A stretch of DNA of 64,000 nucleotides from an uncultured Acinetobacter sp. (GCF_947493735.1 NZ_CANLSL010000010.1:1-64000), one strand, 5' to 3'; positions 8,746 through 19,244 are shown, counted from the stretch's first letter. Translations and numbers: made by a program. Notes: generated from the sequence alone by a model not told the origin.

Positions 8746-9076
8746 AAAAGTGGCTTATTGTAAAGTGTCCACTGCAAGATGACTACACCCAATGCACAGG
8801 TTTAGCACTAAAACAATAATTAACATTTGACGGCCAAATCAATGTCAATTTTTGCCAATAATAAGAGAGTATTTAATTAGGCTTCACATCAAACCATCAA
8901 AAGCCCTGAAAAAATATTTATATTTAAAACAATAATCTAAACAACTATTCATAAGACAAATATTGCAATAATCAAATATTATGAAGTTTACTTTTATAAC
9001 AAATTCTTAACATTTATTTTAGTTTTGATATGTTTTGCTAATTTGATTGGTAAAATTGATTGCTATACTTTTCCCA
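8746..9076. other. AT-rich intergenic stretch
   Basis: No ORF is supported. The last part (about 9040-9070) carries a possible plus-strand promoter, TTTGAT-16-TATACT, leading to the candidate small RNA. Confidence 0.5.
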
Positions 9077-9157
9077 TAACGAAAAACAAGAATAATGTGG
9101 TTATTCCTCCAGAGCAAAGCTAGTGATCTTAGCCGATGGTCACTGGCTTCATTTTTG
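9077..9157 (+). ncRNA. Candidate small RNA of about 80 nt
   Basis: A -10 box TATACT (about 9064-9069) with TTTGAT 16 bases upstream would start a transcript near 9077. The transcript would run through CCTCCAGAG (about 9107-9115) and end in a strong terminator hairpin AAGCTAGTGATC / GGTCACTGGCTT (9117-9149) followed by CATTTTTG. No plus-strand gene precedes it and tmk is convergent, so the terminator is otherwise unexplained. The C-rich CCTCC could pair with Shine-Dalgarno sequences. This is inference from sequence only; no Rfam family is recognised. Confidence 0.45.
9117..9157 (+). terminator. Rho-independent terminator of the candidate small RNA
   Basis: The 12-bp stem (two G-T pairs) with loop TTAGCCGAT is followed by TTTTT on plus. 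The minus strand lacks a T tract, so it does not serve tmk. Confidence 0.7.
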
Positions 9158-9185
9158 TCTATAAGATTTGATTGAAAGGATTGAC

Positions 9186-9794
9186 CTAAGCTTTCATCTT
9201 TTCTTGAATAATAGATATAGCTTCCTCAAAAAGCTGTTCTGCACTCTGTGAAGCATCAAGGCGGATAATGCGTTGTGGATTTTGTTCAGCCAATTGGCGA
9301 TAGCTTGCTTGAATGCTTTTAAAAAATTCCGTTTTTTCTTGTTCAAACCGATCTAACGCACCACGATTCTTTGCACGTTGCATGCCTTGCTCTACAGGCA
9401 AATCAAGCCAAAAGGTCAGATCAGGCATCTTTGCAACGAAAGTATTGGTTAAAAGATTAATTTGCGATTTATCCATACCTCGCCCACCGTGTTGATAGGC
9501 AACACTGGCGTCGACAAAACGATCGCACAGCACGACTTTATTCTGCGCTAAAGCAGGTAAAATCACTTGATCTACATGTTGCACACGGGCTGCATAGATC
9601 AAGAGTAGTTCTGTGGCAGAATTCATCAGCTCCTGTTTTGGCGTCAACAATAGTTCTCGAATCTGCTCGGCAAGCGGCGTGCCACCTGGTTCACGGGTTA
9701 TAACAACATCATACTCACCGCTTAAAGCCTTGTTTAAACTGGCAATCAGTGTACTTTTACCAACGCCTTCTGTGCCCTCAAAACTAATAAACAT
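9186..9794 (-). CDS. tmk: Thymidylate kinase
   Basis: The enzyme phosphorylates dTMP to dTDP with ATP in the dTTP pathway. The 202-residue protein has P-loop FEGTEGVGKST (about 5-15), the DR motif CDRFVDASVAYQ with the DRF(V) signature (about 89-100) and a LID region with RGALDRFEQE (about 144-153). RBS AAGGAA precedes the ATG. The minus-strand order pabC-mltG-tmk is a well-conserved gammaproteobacterial operon (pabC-yceG-tmk-holB), with 20 bases between mltG and tmk. holB does not follow here; a gap and the candidate small RNA lie downstream. Confidence 0.96.
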   Translation of the reverse strand: MFISFEGTEGVGKSTLIASLNKALSGEYDVVITREPGGTPLAEQIRELLLTPKQELMNSATELLLIYAARVQHVDQVILPALAQNKVVLCDRFVDASVAYQHGGRGMDKSQINLLTNTFVAKMPDLTFWLDLPVEQGMQRAKNRGALDRFEQEKTEFFKSIQASYRQLAEQNPQRIIRLDASQSAEQLFEEAISIIQEKMKA

Positions 9795-9814
9795 CGTTAT
9801 TCCTTGCTTTCATT

Positions 9815-10894
9815 TTAGTTACGCTTTTTACGTAGTTCTGCTAAATATGCTTTCACTGCTTGATTATGCTCATCTAATGTATTGCTAAACTTATGTCCAC
9901 CATCGCCTGTCGCCACAAAATAAATTGCTTTACCATCATCAGGATGTAAGGCTGCATGAATCGACTTTTGACTCGGCAAGGCTATCGGTGTCGGCGGTAG
10001 GCCATTGATGGTATAGGTATTGTATGGCGTAGGTGTGGTTAAATCACTGCGACGAATATTGCCCTTGTAGCGATCGCCCATACCATAGATCACTGTTGGG
10101 TCAGTTTGCAGGCGCATACCGATATTTAAACGACGCACAAAGACACCTGACACTTGCTCAAGTTCCGCATCAATCGACGTTTCTTTCTCTACGATCGATG
10201 CCATGATTAACGCTTCATAAGCATTGTCATAAGGTAAATCTGCACTACGCTTTGCCCATTCTTCTGCCAAAATTTTCTGCTGACGTTGATACAAATCTTT
10301 CAGAATCGTGATGTCCGTTTCACCTTTGGCATAAAAATAGGTATCAGGAGCAAATAAGCCTTCTGGGTGGGATTCTGTTGCACCAATCGCTTTTAAAATT
10401 TCCGCATCTGGCTGATCAAGCACGGTATTTTTTACATACTGGTTATTATTAAGTTGTTGTTTCAGTTGCTTGAATGTCGTTCCTTCGATCACCAAGATAC
10501 GGCTCATTTGTGCATTTTCTGCATTACTCACCATGCTTAAAACAGAGGCAATCGAATCCCCTTGATGCACTTCATACACTCCTGCTTTCATCGTATCGTT
10601 AATGACGAGGCGTTGATAAAGTTTCAGTACGATTGGAAATTTAACTTGATCGTTATCATCTAATTGGTCAATAAACTTAGAATAGGTCTGCCCTTTTTCG
10701 ATCGACAGCATCTGCACTTTTTTATCCGTAGGATAATCTTTCCAAAGACTTTGTGATAAGACATAAGCACAGCATAGCAATCCAATTACAAAAACCACAG
10801 CGATGAGTTTTGGAAATTTTCGATTAAAAAACTTAGGTTTCTGTTTTGCCGATTTTTTCGAAGTTGCAGACTTTCGTTGCGTTTGATTTACCAT
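9815..10894 (-). CDS. mltG: Endolytic murein transglycosylase
   Basis: MltG cleaves nascent glycan strands at the periplasmic face and sets glycan chain length. The 359-residue protein has a Lys-rich cytosolic tail, one membrane helix (about 31-49), a LysM-like segment and the YceG catalytic domain. The catalytic Glu is in ASIVEKETSID (about 233-243), with QTDPTVIYG (about 262-270) and TPYNTYTINGLPPTPI following. It sits in the conserved pabC-mltG-tmk run. Confidence 0.95.
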   Translation of the reverse strand: MVNQTQRKSATSKKSAKQKPKFFNRKFPKLIAVVFVIGLLCCAYVLSQSLWKDYPTDKKVQMLSIEKGQTYSKFIDQLDDNDQVKFPIVLKLYQRLVINDTMKAGVYEVHQGDSIASVLSMVSNAENAQMSRILVIEGTTFKQLKQQLNNNQYVKNTVLDQPDAEILKAIGATESHPEGLFAPDTYFYAKGETDITILKDLYQRQQKILAEEWAKRSADLPYDNAYEALIMASIVEKETSIDAELEQVSGVFVRRLNIGMRLQTDPTVIYGMGDRYKGNIRRSDLTTPTPYNTYTINGLPPTPIALPSQKSIHAALHPDDGKAIYFVATGDGGHKFSNTLDEHNQAVKAYLAELRKKRN

Positions 10895-10981
10895 AAAAAA
10901 TACTTAATAAAATAATGTGAAGATTTAAACTTCTTTACCGCTCATATTCAAGCAGAGTGCTGTAATGAAAGCGTGAACACC

Positions 10982-11848
10982 TTAACTCAAATCGGATAAT
11001 TGCAACTGCTGAAATACGCTTTTACAAATGTTTTGATCAAGTTGTCGTTCAGCATTTCCATCAATCAAAGTTTGAACGATCTGCATTGCATGTAGTGTAT
11101 TACAGAAAAAAATCGCCTGAACCGATGCCAATTCTGAGCGCTTAATTTTACGGATTTGGTGCGGAATTTGAAAGTGTTGCAACCGAGATAAAATCTCTTG
11201 ACGCATCACACCATCAATGCCTGCCAATGCAAAATCTGGTGTATGCCATTGCCCATGCATATAGACAAAGCAATTACTGGAAATACCTTCAACTAAATCA
11301 TCATGTTGATCAAAACAAAGTGCTTCGTGCCAAGCCTTTTGATTGGCTTGATGTTTTAAAATCACTTGCTCAATTCGATTCAAACTTTTAATACCACGCA
11401 GTTGTTGCATTGGCGTAGACAAGGCTTGATCCATCAATCCAACTTTTTCTAAAACTGGAATTTCGCTGGAAAATGCCGTTTTTGGATAAAAGTAAAAATA
11501 CAGATCTGCATCTTGATCAGGTGGTGCATAACCACGTTGTCCCTGCCCTCGACTAATGAGAATTTTTATTGTGCCGTGTGCATTTTCGCCATATTGCGCT
11601 GATATTTGATTTAAGAAATTTTCTTTATCAGTATTGATTCGATCCATATCACAATTTAAGCAAAGTGCAGGGATTGCCTTTTCAAACCTTGCAAGATGAC
11701 GTTGCCAAAGCTGAATTTCACCTCCACCATACTGTGCTGTGGTGAAGCAACCATCACCATATAAAAATCCACGATCTTCAATAGAAACAAGATGTTCTTG
11801 ATCATTAACAGGGATCATTTGGGCATTTTTTTGGATCAGCATTGTCAT
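10982..11848 (-). CDS. pabC: Aminodeoxychorismate lyase
   Basis: This PLP fold-type IV enzyme converts 4-amino-4-deoxychorismate to p-aminobenzoate and pyruvate for folate synthesis. The 288-residue protein shows the N-terminal DRGFLYGDGCFTT (about 25-37), the PLP Lys in GIKSLNRIEQ (about 153-162) and EGISSNCFVY (about 188-197). A second ATG two codons in is also possible as start. It is the first gene of the pabC-mltG-tmk run, with about 90 bases to mltG. Confidence 0.93.
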   Translation of the reverse strand: MTMLIQKNAQMIPVNDQEHLVSIEDRGFLYGDGCFTTAQYGGGEIQLWQRHLARFEKAIPALCLNCDMDRINTDKENFLNQISAQYGENAHGTIKILISRGQGQRGYAPPDQDADLYFYFYPKTAFSSEIPVLEKVGLMDQALSTPMQQLRGIKSLNRIEQVILKHQANQKAWHEALCFDQHDDLVEGISSNCFVYMHGQWHTPDFALAGIDGVMRQEILSRLQHFQIPHQIRKIKRSELASVQAIFFCNTLHAMQIVQTLIDGNAERQLDQNICKSVFQQLQLSDLS

Positions 11849-12047
11849 TCATTCTTTGGCGATACGTGCATCATTTCAAACTATTCATATTTTTAGAATC
11901 TTTTTTAAATCACTTTTTTTTATATTAATTGCATTTTTTATTATTTTTTATGCTTTAGAAAAATTTATAAGCTTGCATTATCGAAAACAGCGAACTCTTT
12001 TTAACTATTTTTTATAGCACTTGTTCAAAGAATTAAGAGATTACATC

Positions 12048-13055
12048 ATGAAATTTACAACAGTGAAAACAGGTATTGCCATCGCACTTTTAGGTTTAAG
12101 TAGTGCAACTTTTGCCAAAGATTTTCTTAATGCGTCTTATGACCCGACCCGTGAGCTATATACCGAGTTTAACAAATCTTTTGGCGACTGGTGGAAAGAT
12201 CGCACCAAGCAAGAGATTAATTTTAAACAATCACATGGCGGTTCGGGTAAGCAAGCTCGTGCGGTGATTGATGGCTTAAATGCCGACGTGGTGACTTTGG
12301 CATTGGCGGCGGATATTGATGTCATCGCTGAAAAAGCCAAATTACTTCCTGCAAACTGGCAGTCAAAATTACCAAACAATGCCACGCCATACACTTCAAC
12401 CATCGTGTTCTTGGTGCGTAAAGGCAATCCAAAAGGTCTGCAAGATTGGGGCGATTTGGTCAAAGATGGCGTAGAAATCATCACGCCAAATCCAAAAACC
12501 TCAGGCGGTGCACGTTGGAATTATCTCGCAGCATGGGCTTGGGCGAAGCATCAAAAAGGTGGTAGCGATGCCAAAGCGCAAGAATTTGTCCGTCAGATTT
12601 ATAAAAATACCAAAGTGCTGGATTCAGGCGCACGTGGTTCGACCACGACCTTTGCAGAACGTGGTATTGGTGATGTACTCCTCGCTTGGGAAAATGAAGC
12701 ACATCTCGCGATTCGTGAACAACCGGGTAAGTTTGAGATCGTGACACCAAGCCTGTCGATCTTGGCTGAGCCACCTGTTGCGATCGTGGAGAAAAATGCC
12801 AAAAAAAATGGCAATGAAAACCTTGCCAAGGCTTATCTGAACTATTTGTATTCCCCTGCAGGACAAGAGATTGCAGCGAAAAATTACTATCGTCCACGTA
12901 ATCAAGCAGTGCTGAAAAAGTACAGCAATGTCTTTAAACCTTTGAAATTGGTCACTATCGACAAAGAATTTCGCGGTTGGAAAAAGACGCAAAAACATCA
13001 TTTCGATAATGGTGGCATTTTCGATCAAATCGTCAAAGCCAACAACAGCCAATAA
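12048..13055 (+). CDS. sbp: Sulfate-binding periplasmic protein
   Basis: This is the substrate receptor of the CysTWA ABC importer for sulfate/thiosulfate. The 335-residue protein has a signal peptide ending about SSATFA (cleavage near residue 22). The mature Sbp/CysP fold includes [28 protein letters not shown] (anion-binding Ser/Gly segments) and [16 protein letters not shown]. The ATG at 12048, not the upstream in-frame ATG at 12021, gives the proper signal peptide. The upstream 150 bases are AT-rich and likely hold the CysB-activated promoter (inference). First gene of the sulfate cluster. Confidence 0.95.
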   Translation: MKFTTVKTGIAIALLGLSSATFAKDFLNASYDPTRELYTEFNKSFGDWWKDRTKQEINFKQSHGGSGKQARAVIDGLNADVVTLALAADIDVIAEKAKLLPANWQSKLPNNATPYTSTIVFLVRKGNPKGLQDWGDLVKDGVEIITPNPKTSGGARWNYLAAWAWAKHQKGGSDAKAQEFVRQIYKNTKVLDSGARGSTTTFAERGIGDVLLAWENEAHLAIREQPGKFEIVTPSLSILAEPPVAIVEKNAKKNGNENLAKAYLNYLYSPAGQEIAAKNYYRPRNQAVLKKYSNVFKPLKLVTIDKEFRGWKKTQKHHFDNGGIFDQIVKANNSQ

Positions 13056-13117
13056 TGCAAATTTAAATAGTGCAATTTGAAAACTTTGCAATAAAAATCA
13101 ACCAAGAGGTGGCGCAG

Positions 13118-13780
13118 ATGAGTAATAACTTACATACATTACATACCATCATCGTTCCGGGTGTAGGTGATAGTGATGCCAATCATTGGCAGTCATGGCT
13201 TGCTTATAAACTGGGCGACTCCTCTCGAGTTGTGCAAGAAGATTGGCACAAGCCTGTATTGAATCATTGGGTACAACGCTTTTATCAACATGTTAGCCAG
13301 TTTCAACGTCCGATTCAGCTCGTATCACACAGCTTTGGTTGCTTAACCACCATTGCAGCGCTGAATCAATATCCACAGCTGAAACAATGGGTTGAACAAG
13401 TCATTCTCGTTGCCCCTGCCAATCCTGCACGGTTTACGACAACAGGTTTTACAGAACGTGTGGGCGGCAATGACTCGTCTACAGACGACGCTTATGCAAC
13501 GGACTCTTACGCAACTGATTTCTTGAAATACACGCTCGATTTTCCAACCTTATTGATTCTAAGTGAAAACGATCCGTGGCTCGATTTTGACGATGCACTA
13601 AATTATGCCAAAGCGTGGGATGTGCCATATATCAATCAAGGGCTTGCAGGTCATATCAATGTTGAATCAGGTTATGGCGCATGGTGGCAGTTGCTTGATT
13701 ATTTGCAGGTGATGCAACAGCAACCGTTTTTATTCCAAAAGAATACCGTGTTGCAAAGACGTTTTAGTCTGGCAGGCTAA
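13118..13780 (+). CDS. RBBP9/YdeN-type small serine hydrolase
   Basis: The 220-residue alpha/beta hydrolase of the DUF1234/RBBP9 family has an N-terminal IVPGVGDSDANHWQSW (family signature GxxxSxxxHWQ), nucleophile LVSHSFGCL (Ser near 72) and a late Asp/His pair in ENDPWLDFDD and GLAGHINVESGYGAW. The substrate of this group is unknown. The ATG at 13118 has AAGAGGTGG upstream. It lies between sbp and cysT on the same strand, so it is probably induced with sulfate uptake; a role in organic sulfur or ester use is conjecture. Confidence 0.85.
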   Translation: MSNNLHTLHTIIVPGVGDSDANHWQSWLAYKLGDSSRVVQEDWHKPVLNHWVQRFYQHVSQFQRPIQLVSHSFGCLTTIAALNQYPQLKQWVEQVILVAPANPARFTTTGFTERVGGNDSSTDDAYATDSYATDFLKYTLDFPTLLILSENDPWLDFDDALNYAKAWDVPYINQGLAGHINVESGYGAWWQLLDYLQVMQQQPFLFQKNTVLQRRFSLAG

Positions 13781-13783
13781 TTT

Positions 13784-14059
13784 TTAGTATTCGCCTAAGT
13801 ACGGCATAAGATGAGTATAAATCATCTGATCCGTGGAAACGTCAGTCGCATTGTCCGTGGTCAGAACAATATTAGCAAAATGGCGTTTTTCAAGGCATTG
13901 GATAAATTTTAGTGTATGACCGAGTTTGCGATGAGCAACACTGTTGCGCAAGTTGGTTTGCCCTTGCGTGGCAATGCCACTCATCCCGAAAGAATAGTAG
14001 GTCGAACCGAAGGTTGATCTGCCTATATTACCATAAACGGTATTATTCGGAGCAAGACT
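13784..14059 (-). pseudogene. Possible remnant of a lost gene
   Basis: On the minus strand an open frame of 92 codons runs from just after an in-frame stop (14060-14062) to TAA at 13784. The peptide contains GSTYYSFGMSGIATQGQ and LTTDNATDVSTDQM and looks protein-like, but it has no start with an RBS at its 5' end. It fills the gap between the hydrolase and cysT, and opposes them. It may be the C-terminal tail of a deleted secreted protein, or chance. I do not recognise the family. Confidence 0.35.
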
Positions 14060-14144
14060 TTATATTTTTCAATTTGATGAAGTCCCTATTTCCTCTAAAC
14101 CCCGTTTTTTAGATTTTTATTTTTTTGAATAATTAGGTGTTCCT

Positions 14145-14978
14145 ATGGCACGACAGTCCCGTGTGATCGCAGGTTTTGGTTTATCTCTTGGGATTACCTT
14201 AACGTATTTGACCTTGATCGTGATTTTGCCCTTATCTGCGGTGTTTATCCATTCTCTTGGGATTGGATGGGACGGATTTCGGGAGATTTTAGGATCAGAA
14301 CGTGTGTTGAAATCTTTACAACTGAGCTTTTCCACTGCCCTATTTGCTGCGGCGTTAAACCTTGTGTTTGGTTTGATTTTGGCATGGTGTTTGGTGCGTT
14401 ATCAATTCTTTGGTAAGCGACTTGTTGATGCCATGATTGATTTGCCTTTTGCCCTGCCTACAGCCGTTGCAGGAATTGCCTTGACCGCCCTGTATGCGCA
14501 GAACGGTTGGATTGGTCAGTATTTTGATCGAGTTGGAATTGAGATCGCCTATACACCGATTGGGATTACATTGGCTTTGGTATTTATTGGGATTCCTTTT
14601 GTGGTGCGTACGGTACAACCAGTCCTTGCCGATTTGGAAACGGAGCTGGAAGAAGCAGCCAGTGCCTTAGGTGCCAATCGTTGGCAGACGATTACAAAAG
14701 TTATTTTCCCGATTTTATTGCCTGCACTACTTACTGGTTTTGCCCTCGCCTTTGCACGTGGTGTCGGTGAATATGGCTCGGTGATTTTCATTGCGGGGAA
14801 TCAGCCATATCAAACAGAAATTGCACCGCTACTGATTATTTCTCGCTTAGAAGAATATGACTATGCAGGCGCAACCACGATTGCAGTGGTGATGTTGGTG
14901 ATTTCATTTATTTTCTTATTGATTATTAACCTGTTACAAGGTTGGGCAAGTCGCCGTACAGGGAGAACCGTATCATGA
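14145..14978 (+). CDS. cysT: Sulfate ABC transporter permease
   Basis: CysT (CysU) is one of the two inner-membrane permeases of sulfate/thiosulfate uptake. The 277-residue protein has about six membrane helices and the cytoplasmic EAA loop [19 protein letters not shown] (about 168-186) that docks on CysA. The stop overlaps the start of cysW (ATGA), showing translational coupling. RBS AGGTG precedes the ATG. A 360-base gap separates it from the hydrolase upstream, so it may have its own promoter. Confidence 0.96.
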   Translation: MARQSRVIAGFGLSLGITLTYLTLIVILPLSAVFIHSLGIGWDGFREILGSERVLKSLQLSFSTALFAAALNLVFGLILAWCLVRYQFFGKRLVDAMIDLPFALPTAVAGIALTALYAQNGWIGQYFDRVGIEIAYTPIGITLALVFIGIPFVVRTVQPVLADLETELEEAASALGANRWQTITKVIFPILLPALLTGFALAFARGVGEYGSVIFIAGNQPYQTEIAPLLIISRLEEYDYAGATTIAVVMLVISFIFLLIINLLQGWASRRTGRTVS

Positions 14979-15838
14979 ACGCCAATCATTCTTCAACGGC
15001 ATTGGCACTGCGCTTACAGTCGCAAGATGCCACTCGTGAGCCAACCGCTATACGTTATGTCTTGATCGGGATCGCCCTTTTATTCTTTGTCAGTTGCTTA
15101 ATGTTTCCTTTGGTTTTGGTCTTTGTTGAAGCCTTCCGTCAAGGTAGTGCGGTATTTTTTGCGGCATTGGTTGAGCCTGATACTTTATCTGCAGTGAAAC
15201 TCACTTTATTGACTGCTGCTGTAGCTGTTCCGTTGAATGTGATCTTTGGCGTGGCTGCGGCTTGGGCGGTGACCAAGTTTCGATTTAAAGGCAAGTCCAT
15301 TCTTACCACGCTGATTGATTTGCCGTTTTCGGTATCGCCTGTGATTGCAGGTATGATGCTCGTCCTACTGTTCGGTACGCAAGGTTGGTGGGGCGAATGG
15401 TTGCAAGATCGTGATGTGACCATTCTCTATGCCGTACCTGCAATTATCCTTGCCACTGTATTTATTACCGTGCCTTTTGTTGCTCGTGAGCTGATTCCAC
15501 TGATGGAAGCGCAAGGCACAGAGGAAGAAGAAGCAGCGATCGTACTGGGGGCTTCAGGTTGGCAGACGTTCTGGAAAGTGACTTTGCCCAATATCAAATG
15601 GGGTCTGCTCTACGGTGTGATTCTGTGTAATGCCCGAGCGATGGGTGAGTTTGGTGCGGTATCAGTAGTGTCTGGGCATATTCGTGGTGAAACCAATACC
15701 CTGCCACTACATGTCGAGATTCTCTACAACGAATATAGCTACAGCGCTGCATTTGCCGTAGCGACGTTGCTAGCTTTACTTGCGATCGTGACCTTGATTA
15801 TCAAAACGTGGGTTGAGCTTCGCCAAGAACAACAGTAG
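14975..15838 (+). CDS. cysW: Sulfate ABC transporter permease
   Basis: This is the second permease of the sulfate importer. The 287-residue protein has six predicted membrane helices and the EAA loop [20 protein letters not shown] (about 187-206). The ATG at 14975 overlaps the cysT stop in ATGA; this start is preferred over the in-frame upstream ATG at 14942. A 99-base gap leads to cysA. Confidence 0.96.
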   Translation: MNANHSSTALALRLQSQDATREPTAIRYVLIGIALLFFVSCLMFPLVLVFVEAFRQGSAVFFAALVEPDTLSAVKLTLLTAAVAVPLNVIFGVAAAWAVTKFRFKGKSILTTLIDLPFSVSPVIAGMMLVLLFGTQGWWGEWLQDRDVTILYAVPAIILATVFITVPFVARELIPLMEAQGTEEEEAAIVLGASGWQTFWKVTLPNIKWGLLYGVILCNARAMGEFGAVSVVSGHIRGETNTLPLHVEILYNEYSYSAAFAVATLLALLAIVTLIIKTWVELRQEQQ

Positions 15839-15937
15839 TCACAACAGCATGAAAATTTAAACCTAAATATTTAGCCATACATTTATTTAGCCACATTTTT
15901 TAGCCCAATTTATCAGCACAGATTTTAGGAATTCGAC

Positions 15938-17002
15938 ATGAGTATTCAAGTCAAAAACATCGACAAACATTTTGGAAATTTCCACGCACTCCAAGACATT
16001 AGCCTTGATTTCCCTGAAGGTGAATTGGTTGCCCTACTTGGTCCATCGGGCTGTGGTAAAACCTCACTACTGCGCATCATCGCTGGTTTGGAATCGGCAG
16101 ATTCAGGTCATGTACTTCTTGAAGGTCAAGATTCGACTGATGTGCATGTTCGTCACCGTCAAGTGGGTTTTGTCTTTCAGCATTACGCCTTATTTCGTCA
16201 CATGACTGTGTTTGATAATGTCGCATTTGGCTTACGTGTTCGCCCTCGCAAAACACGTCCAAGCGAAGCGGAGATTAAGAAAAAAGTCACTCGATTGCTC
16301 GACATCGTACAGCTAGGCTTTTTGGCAGATCGTTATCCTGCACAGCTCTCGGGTGGTCAGCGTCAACGTATTGCGCTTGCTCGTGCTTTAGCGGTTGAGC
16401 CACGTGTGCTATTGCTTGATGAGCCTTTTGGTGCGCTCGATGCCAAAGTGCGTAAAGAACTGCGCCGTTGGTTGCGTAATCTGCATGATGAATTGCACAT
16501 TACCTCAATCTTCGTGACGCACGACCAAGAGGAAGCACTAGAAGTTGCTGATCAAATCGTGGTGATGAATAAAGGACAAGTCGAACAAATCGGTACGCCA
16601 CGTGAAGTGTATGACTATCCTGCGAGTCCGTTTGTATTTGATTTCTTGGGTCAGGCAAATCGTTTTGACGGTAATGTAAAGCAAAATACCTTACAGCTTG
16701 GTCAATCGAATTTAATTCTCCCTGATCATCAAGCACGTGCTGAAGGTCAAGTGATTGCCTTTGCTCGACCAAATGAATTGCACATTCATACCACGCCACA
16801 GCACAATACCATTCAGGCACATTTCCAACGTGAGTTATGGATTGCAGGTGAGATTTTGGCGGAGTTTCGTGACAATGATGGACGCTTGATTGAAATTCGT
16901 TTGAGTCCTGAACAAGCGGATCAATTACAACTGCGAGCGCAACAATCGGTGTGGATTGCAGCGTCAAATTTACATATTTTTGATGTGGCAAAATCAGCTT
17001 AA
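15938..17002 (+). CDS. cysA: Sulfate/thiosulfate import ATP-binding protein
   Basis: This is the ATPase of the CysTWA importer. The 354-residue protein has Walker A GPSGCGKT (34-41), signature [15 protein letters not shown] (about 135-149), Walker [13 protein letters not shown] (about 155-166) and switch His in [10 protein letters not shown]-terminal TOBE-like regulatory domain covers about 240-350. RBS AGGAATTC sits before the ATG. It is the last transport gene before cysB. Confidence 0.97.
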   Translation: MSIQVKNIDKHFGNFHALQDISLDFPEGELVALLGPSGCGKTSLLRIIAGLESADSGHVLLEGQDSTDVHVRHRQVGFVFQHYALFRHMTVFDNVAFGLRVRPRKTRPSEAEIKKKVTRLLDIVQLGFLADRYPAQLSGGQRQRIALARALAVEPRVLLLDEPFGALDAKVRKELRRWLRNLHDELHITSIFVTHDQEEALEVADQIVVMNKGQVEQIGTPREVYDYPASPFVFDFLGQANRFDGNVKQNTLQLGQSNLILPDHQARAEGQVIAFARPNELHIHTTPQHNTIQAHFQRELWIAGEILAEFRDNDGRLIEIRLSPEQADQLQLRAQQSVWIAASNLHIFDVAKSA

Positions 17003-17180
17003 GACTTCGCTTTGATAAATTGCTTGAAGATTAGTAGTCATAAAGTTGCTATACTGAGCTTGATAAACAGGCTTAATTTACTGAAATGATTAAATATTTA
17101 TAAATGATATTTCATCATTTCTTTTATGCTCGGCTTTGATCAGTCAAATGGCGACTTTGCAGTATTCACGGAGAAGTTTA

Positions 17181-18101
17181 GTGAATTTCCAACAATTAAG
17201 AATTATCCGAGAAACGGTACGTCAGAACTACAATCTGACCGAGGCATCCAATGCCCTCTACACCTCACAGTCTGGGGTGAGTAAGCACATCAAAGATTTG
17301 GAAGATGAGCTTGGGGTACAGCTTTTCGTGCGTAAAGGCAAACGTCTACTTGGTCTGACTGAACCAGGACAGTCGCTGCTTGGTATCGTTGAGCGCATGC
17401 TGGTCGATGCAGATAATATCAAACGCCTTGCCGATGACTTCAATCTGGTTAATGAAGGCACGTTAACCATAGCCACCACACATACCCAAGCTCGCTATGT
17501 GCTACCGCCGATCGTCAGTCAATTTAAAAAATTGTTCCCGAAAGTCCATCTGATCCTACAACAAGGCAGTCCCGTAGAGATTGCTGAAATGCTGTTACTC
17601 GGTGAGGCGGATATTGGCATTGCCACGGAATCACTCACCACCGAAGATGCCCTAGCAAGTGTGCCCTACTATCAATGGCAACATTGCATCTTGACGCCGA
17701 AAGATCATCCTTTAACCCAAATTGAAGAATTGAGCCTATACGATCTCGCTGAATATCCCCTGATCACCTATCATGGCGGTTTTACAGGGCGCTCGAAGAT
17801 CGATCAAGCCTTTCAAGAAGCCAGCCTTGATGTAGAAATCGTCATGTCAGCGCTCGATGCCGACGTCATCAAAACCTATGTCGAGCTTGGCATGGGCGTC
17901 GGTATTGTCAATGGTGTAGCATTCGATGCAGAACGTGATCACCGTTTAAAACAGATCAAAACCTCGTTATTTGGTACCAATACCACGTGGATTGCTGTGC
18001 GCAAAGGACATTTACTGCGTGGCTATGGTTATGACTTCATTTCACTGTGCTCACCGAATACGGATATTAAAGCCTTGAAAAAAGCCGCTTATCCTGAGTA
18101 A
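17181..18101 (+). CDS. cysB: LysR-type regulator CysB
   Basis: CysB activates sulfate assimilation genes and responds to N-acetylserine or sulfur starvation. The 306-residue protein starts MNFQQLRIIRETV as in characterised CysB/Cbl. Its helix-turn-helix includes TEASNALYTSQSGVSKHIK (about 19-37), and a C-terminal periplasmic-binding-like effector domain with TTHTQARYVLPP (about 99-110) follows. The start is GTG at 17181 with GGAGAA eight bases before. In-frame ATGs at 17148 and 17136 would add a non-homologous leader. Its place behind cysA suggests it controls the cluster. Confidence 0.95.
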   Translation: MNFQQLRIIRETVRQNYNLTEASNALYTSQSGVSKHIKDLEDELGVQLFVRKGKRLLGLTEPGQSLLGIVERMLVDADNIKRLADDFNLVNEGTLTIATTHTQARYVLPPIVSQFKKLFPKVHLILQQGSPVEIAEMLLLGEADIGIATESLTTEDALASVPYYQWQHCILTPKDHPLTQIEELSLYDLAEYPLITYHGGFTGRSKIDQAFQEASLDVEIVMSALDADVIKTYVELGMGVGIVNGVAFDAERDHRLKQIKTSLFGTNTTWIAVRKGHLLRGYGYDFISLCSPNTDIKALKKAAYPE

Positions 18102-18225
18102 GTGTTACAGTTTGGAAAATGCCATCGTTTATAGTGTCGGAATTAGACGGATCATATAAATGGTGGCTTTTTTGTGCGCTTAGATTACTCATTGAAAATC
18201 TATGAAATATCCACTATTTTTTTAC

Positions 18226-18251
18226 CTTAGATTCTCAAATGAAGTGCAACA
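18226..18251 (+). repeat. Left inverted repeat of the IS30-family element
   Basis: It begins CTTAGATTCTC and ends TGAAGTGCAACA; it pairs with 19220-19245 with four mismatches. Confidence 0.85.
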
Positions 18252-18325
18252 GAGACTAAATTATTGGAAAGAAGCAAGATGAGCTAGCATTTTGCTTCCG
18301 ACCGACCAAAGTCAAAGTTGCACGC

Positions 18326-19244
18326 ATGAACTATACCCATCTCACTCTAGAAGAAAGATATCAGATTTATGCCTTGTTACGAGAAGGTTTTTCTAAGCGT
18401 CATATCGCATGTAGGCTAAATTGTTCATCTTCGACCATTTCTAGAGAAATTCAACGTAATCGTGCAAGAAACGATTATTTCACTAAACATGCCGATCAAC
18501 TCGCCAAAAGACACCACTGCTCCAATCATAAAAAGAATCTCTCATAAAATATGGGCTCGTATCATTTCCCATCTCAAGCATCAATGGAGTCCCGAACAGA
18601 TCGCCTCACATGTTTCTGTCAGTTTGCATTCAATTTATCGTTTCATACGACAAGATAAAGGCACAGGTGGAAAGTTATTTCTCAATCTACGGTTCAGAAA
18701 TCGAACAAAGAGAGAATACGGTTCTCCTGAAACTCGTGGTAAACCCACTGAGGTTGAACAACGCATCCGCTTTGGTCATTTAGAAATAGATACGATTGTA
18801 GGTAAGGATCATAAGCAATCATTAGTTTCTATCGTTGATCGCAAAACTGGCTATTTATGGCTCAAGAAATGCCAAACACGTAAGGCAGAAGAAATTTGCC
18901 AAGCAACGATCAGCCTTCTCATGCCGATCAAAGATCAACTCAAAACGATTACCGCAGATAATGGTAAAGAGTTCAGCCTGCATGAATATACTGCTCAAGC
19001 ATTAGAAATAGACTGGTATTTCGCTGATCCTTATAGTGCTTGGCAACGAGGTACGAATGAAAATACCAATGGTTTAATCAGGCAATATATTAAGAAAGGC
19101 AGTGATTTGAATATGTATACAGTGGCTTATATTGCAGAAATCACGCAACGTCTGAATCACCGCCCTAGAAAAAGACTCAGCTTTAGAAGTCCGAGTCAGG
19201 TATTATGGCAACAACACGGTGTTGCACTTCAAATGCAAATCTAA
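18326..19244 (+). pseudogene. IS30-family transposase, frameshifted
   Basis: The N-terminal part (18326-18547) has the IS30 helix-turn-helix: LTLEERYQIYALLREGFSK and CSSSTISREIQRNRA. The C-terminal part (open frame from 18462) has the DDE domain: LEIDTIVGKDHKQ (first Asp), ITADNGKEFSLHEY (second Asp) and GTNENTNGLIRQY (Glu). The two frames join in a run of five A at 18530-18534; removing one A gives a continuous protein of about 305 residues. The stop TAA (19242-19244) lies inside the right inverted repeat. The shift is either inactivating or a homopolymer sequencing error; programmed slippage is possible but the heptamer is not a canonical A-AAA-AAG. Confidence 0.88.

Noticed and set aside
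18530..18534. Programmed -1 frameshift in the IS30 transposase
   Set aside because: The slippery site is CAT-AAA-AAG rather than A-AAA-AAG and IS30 transposases are normally one frame; kept only as a possibility.
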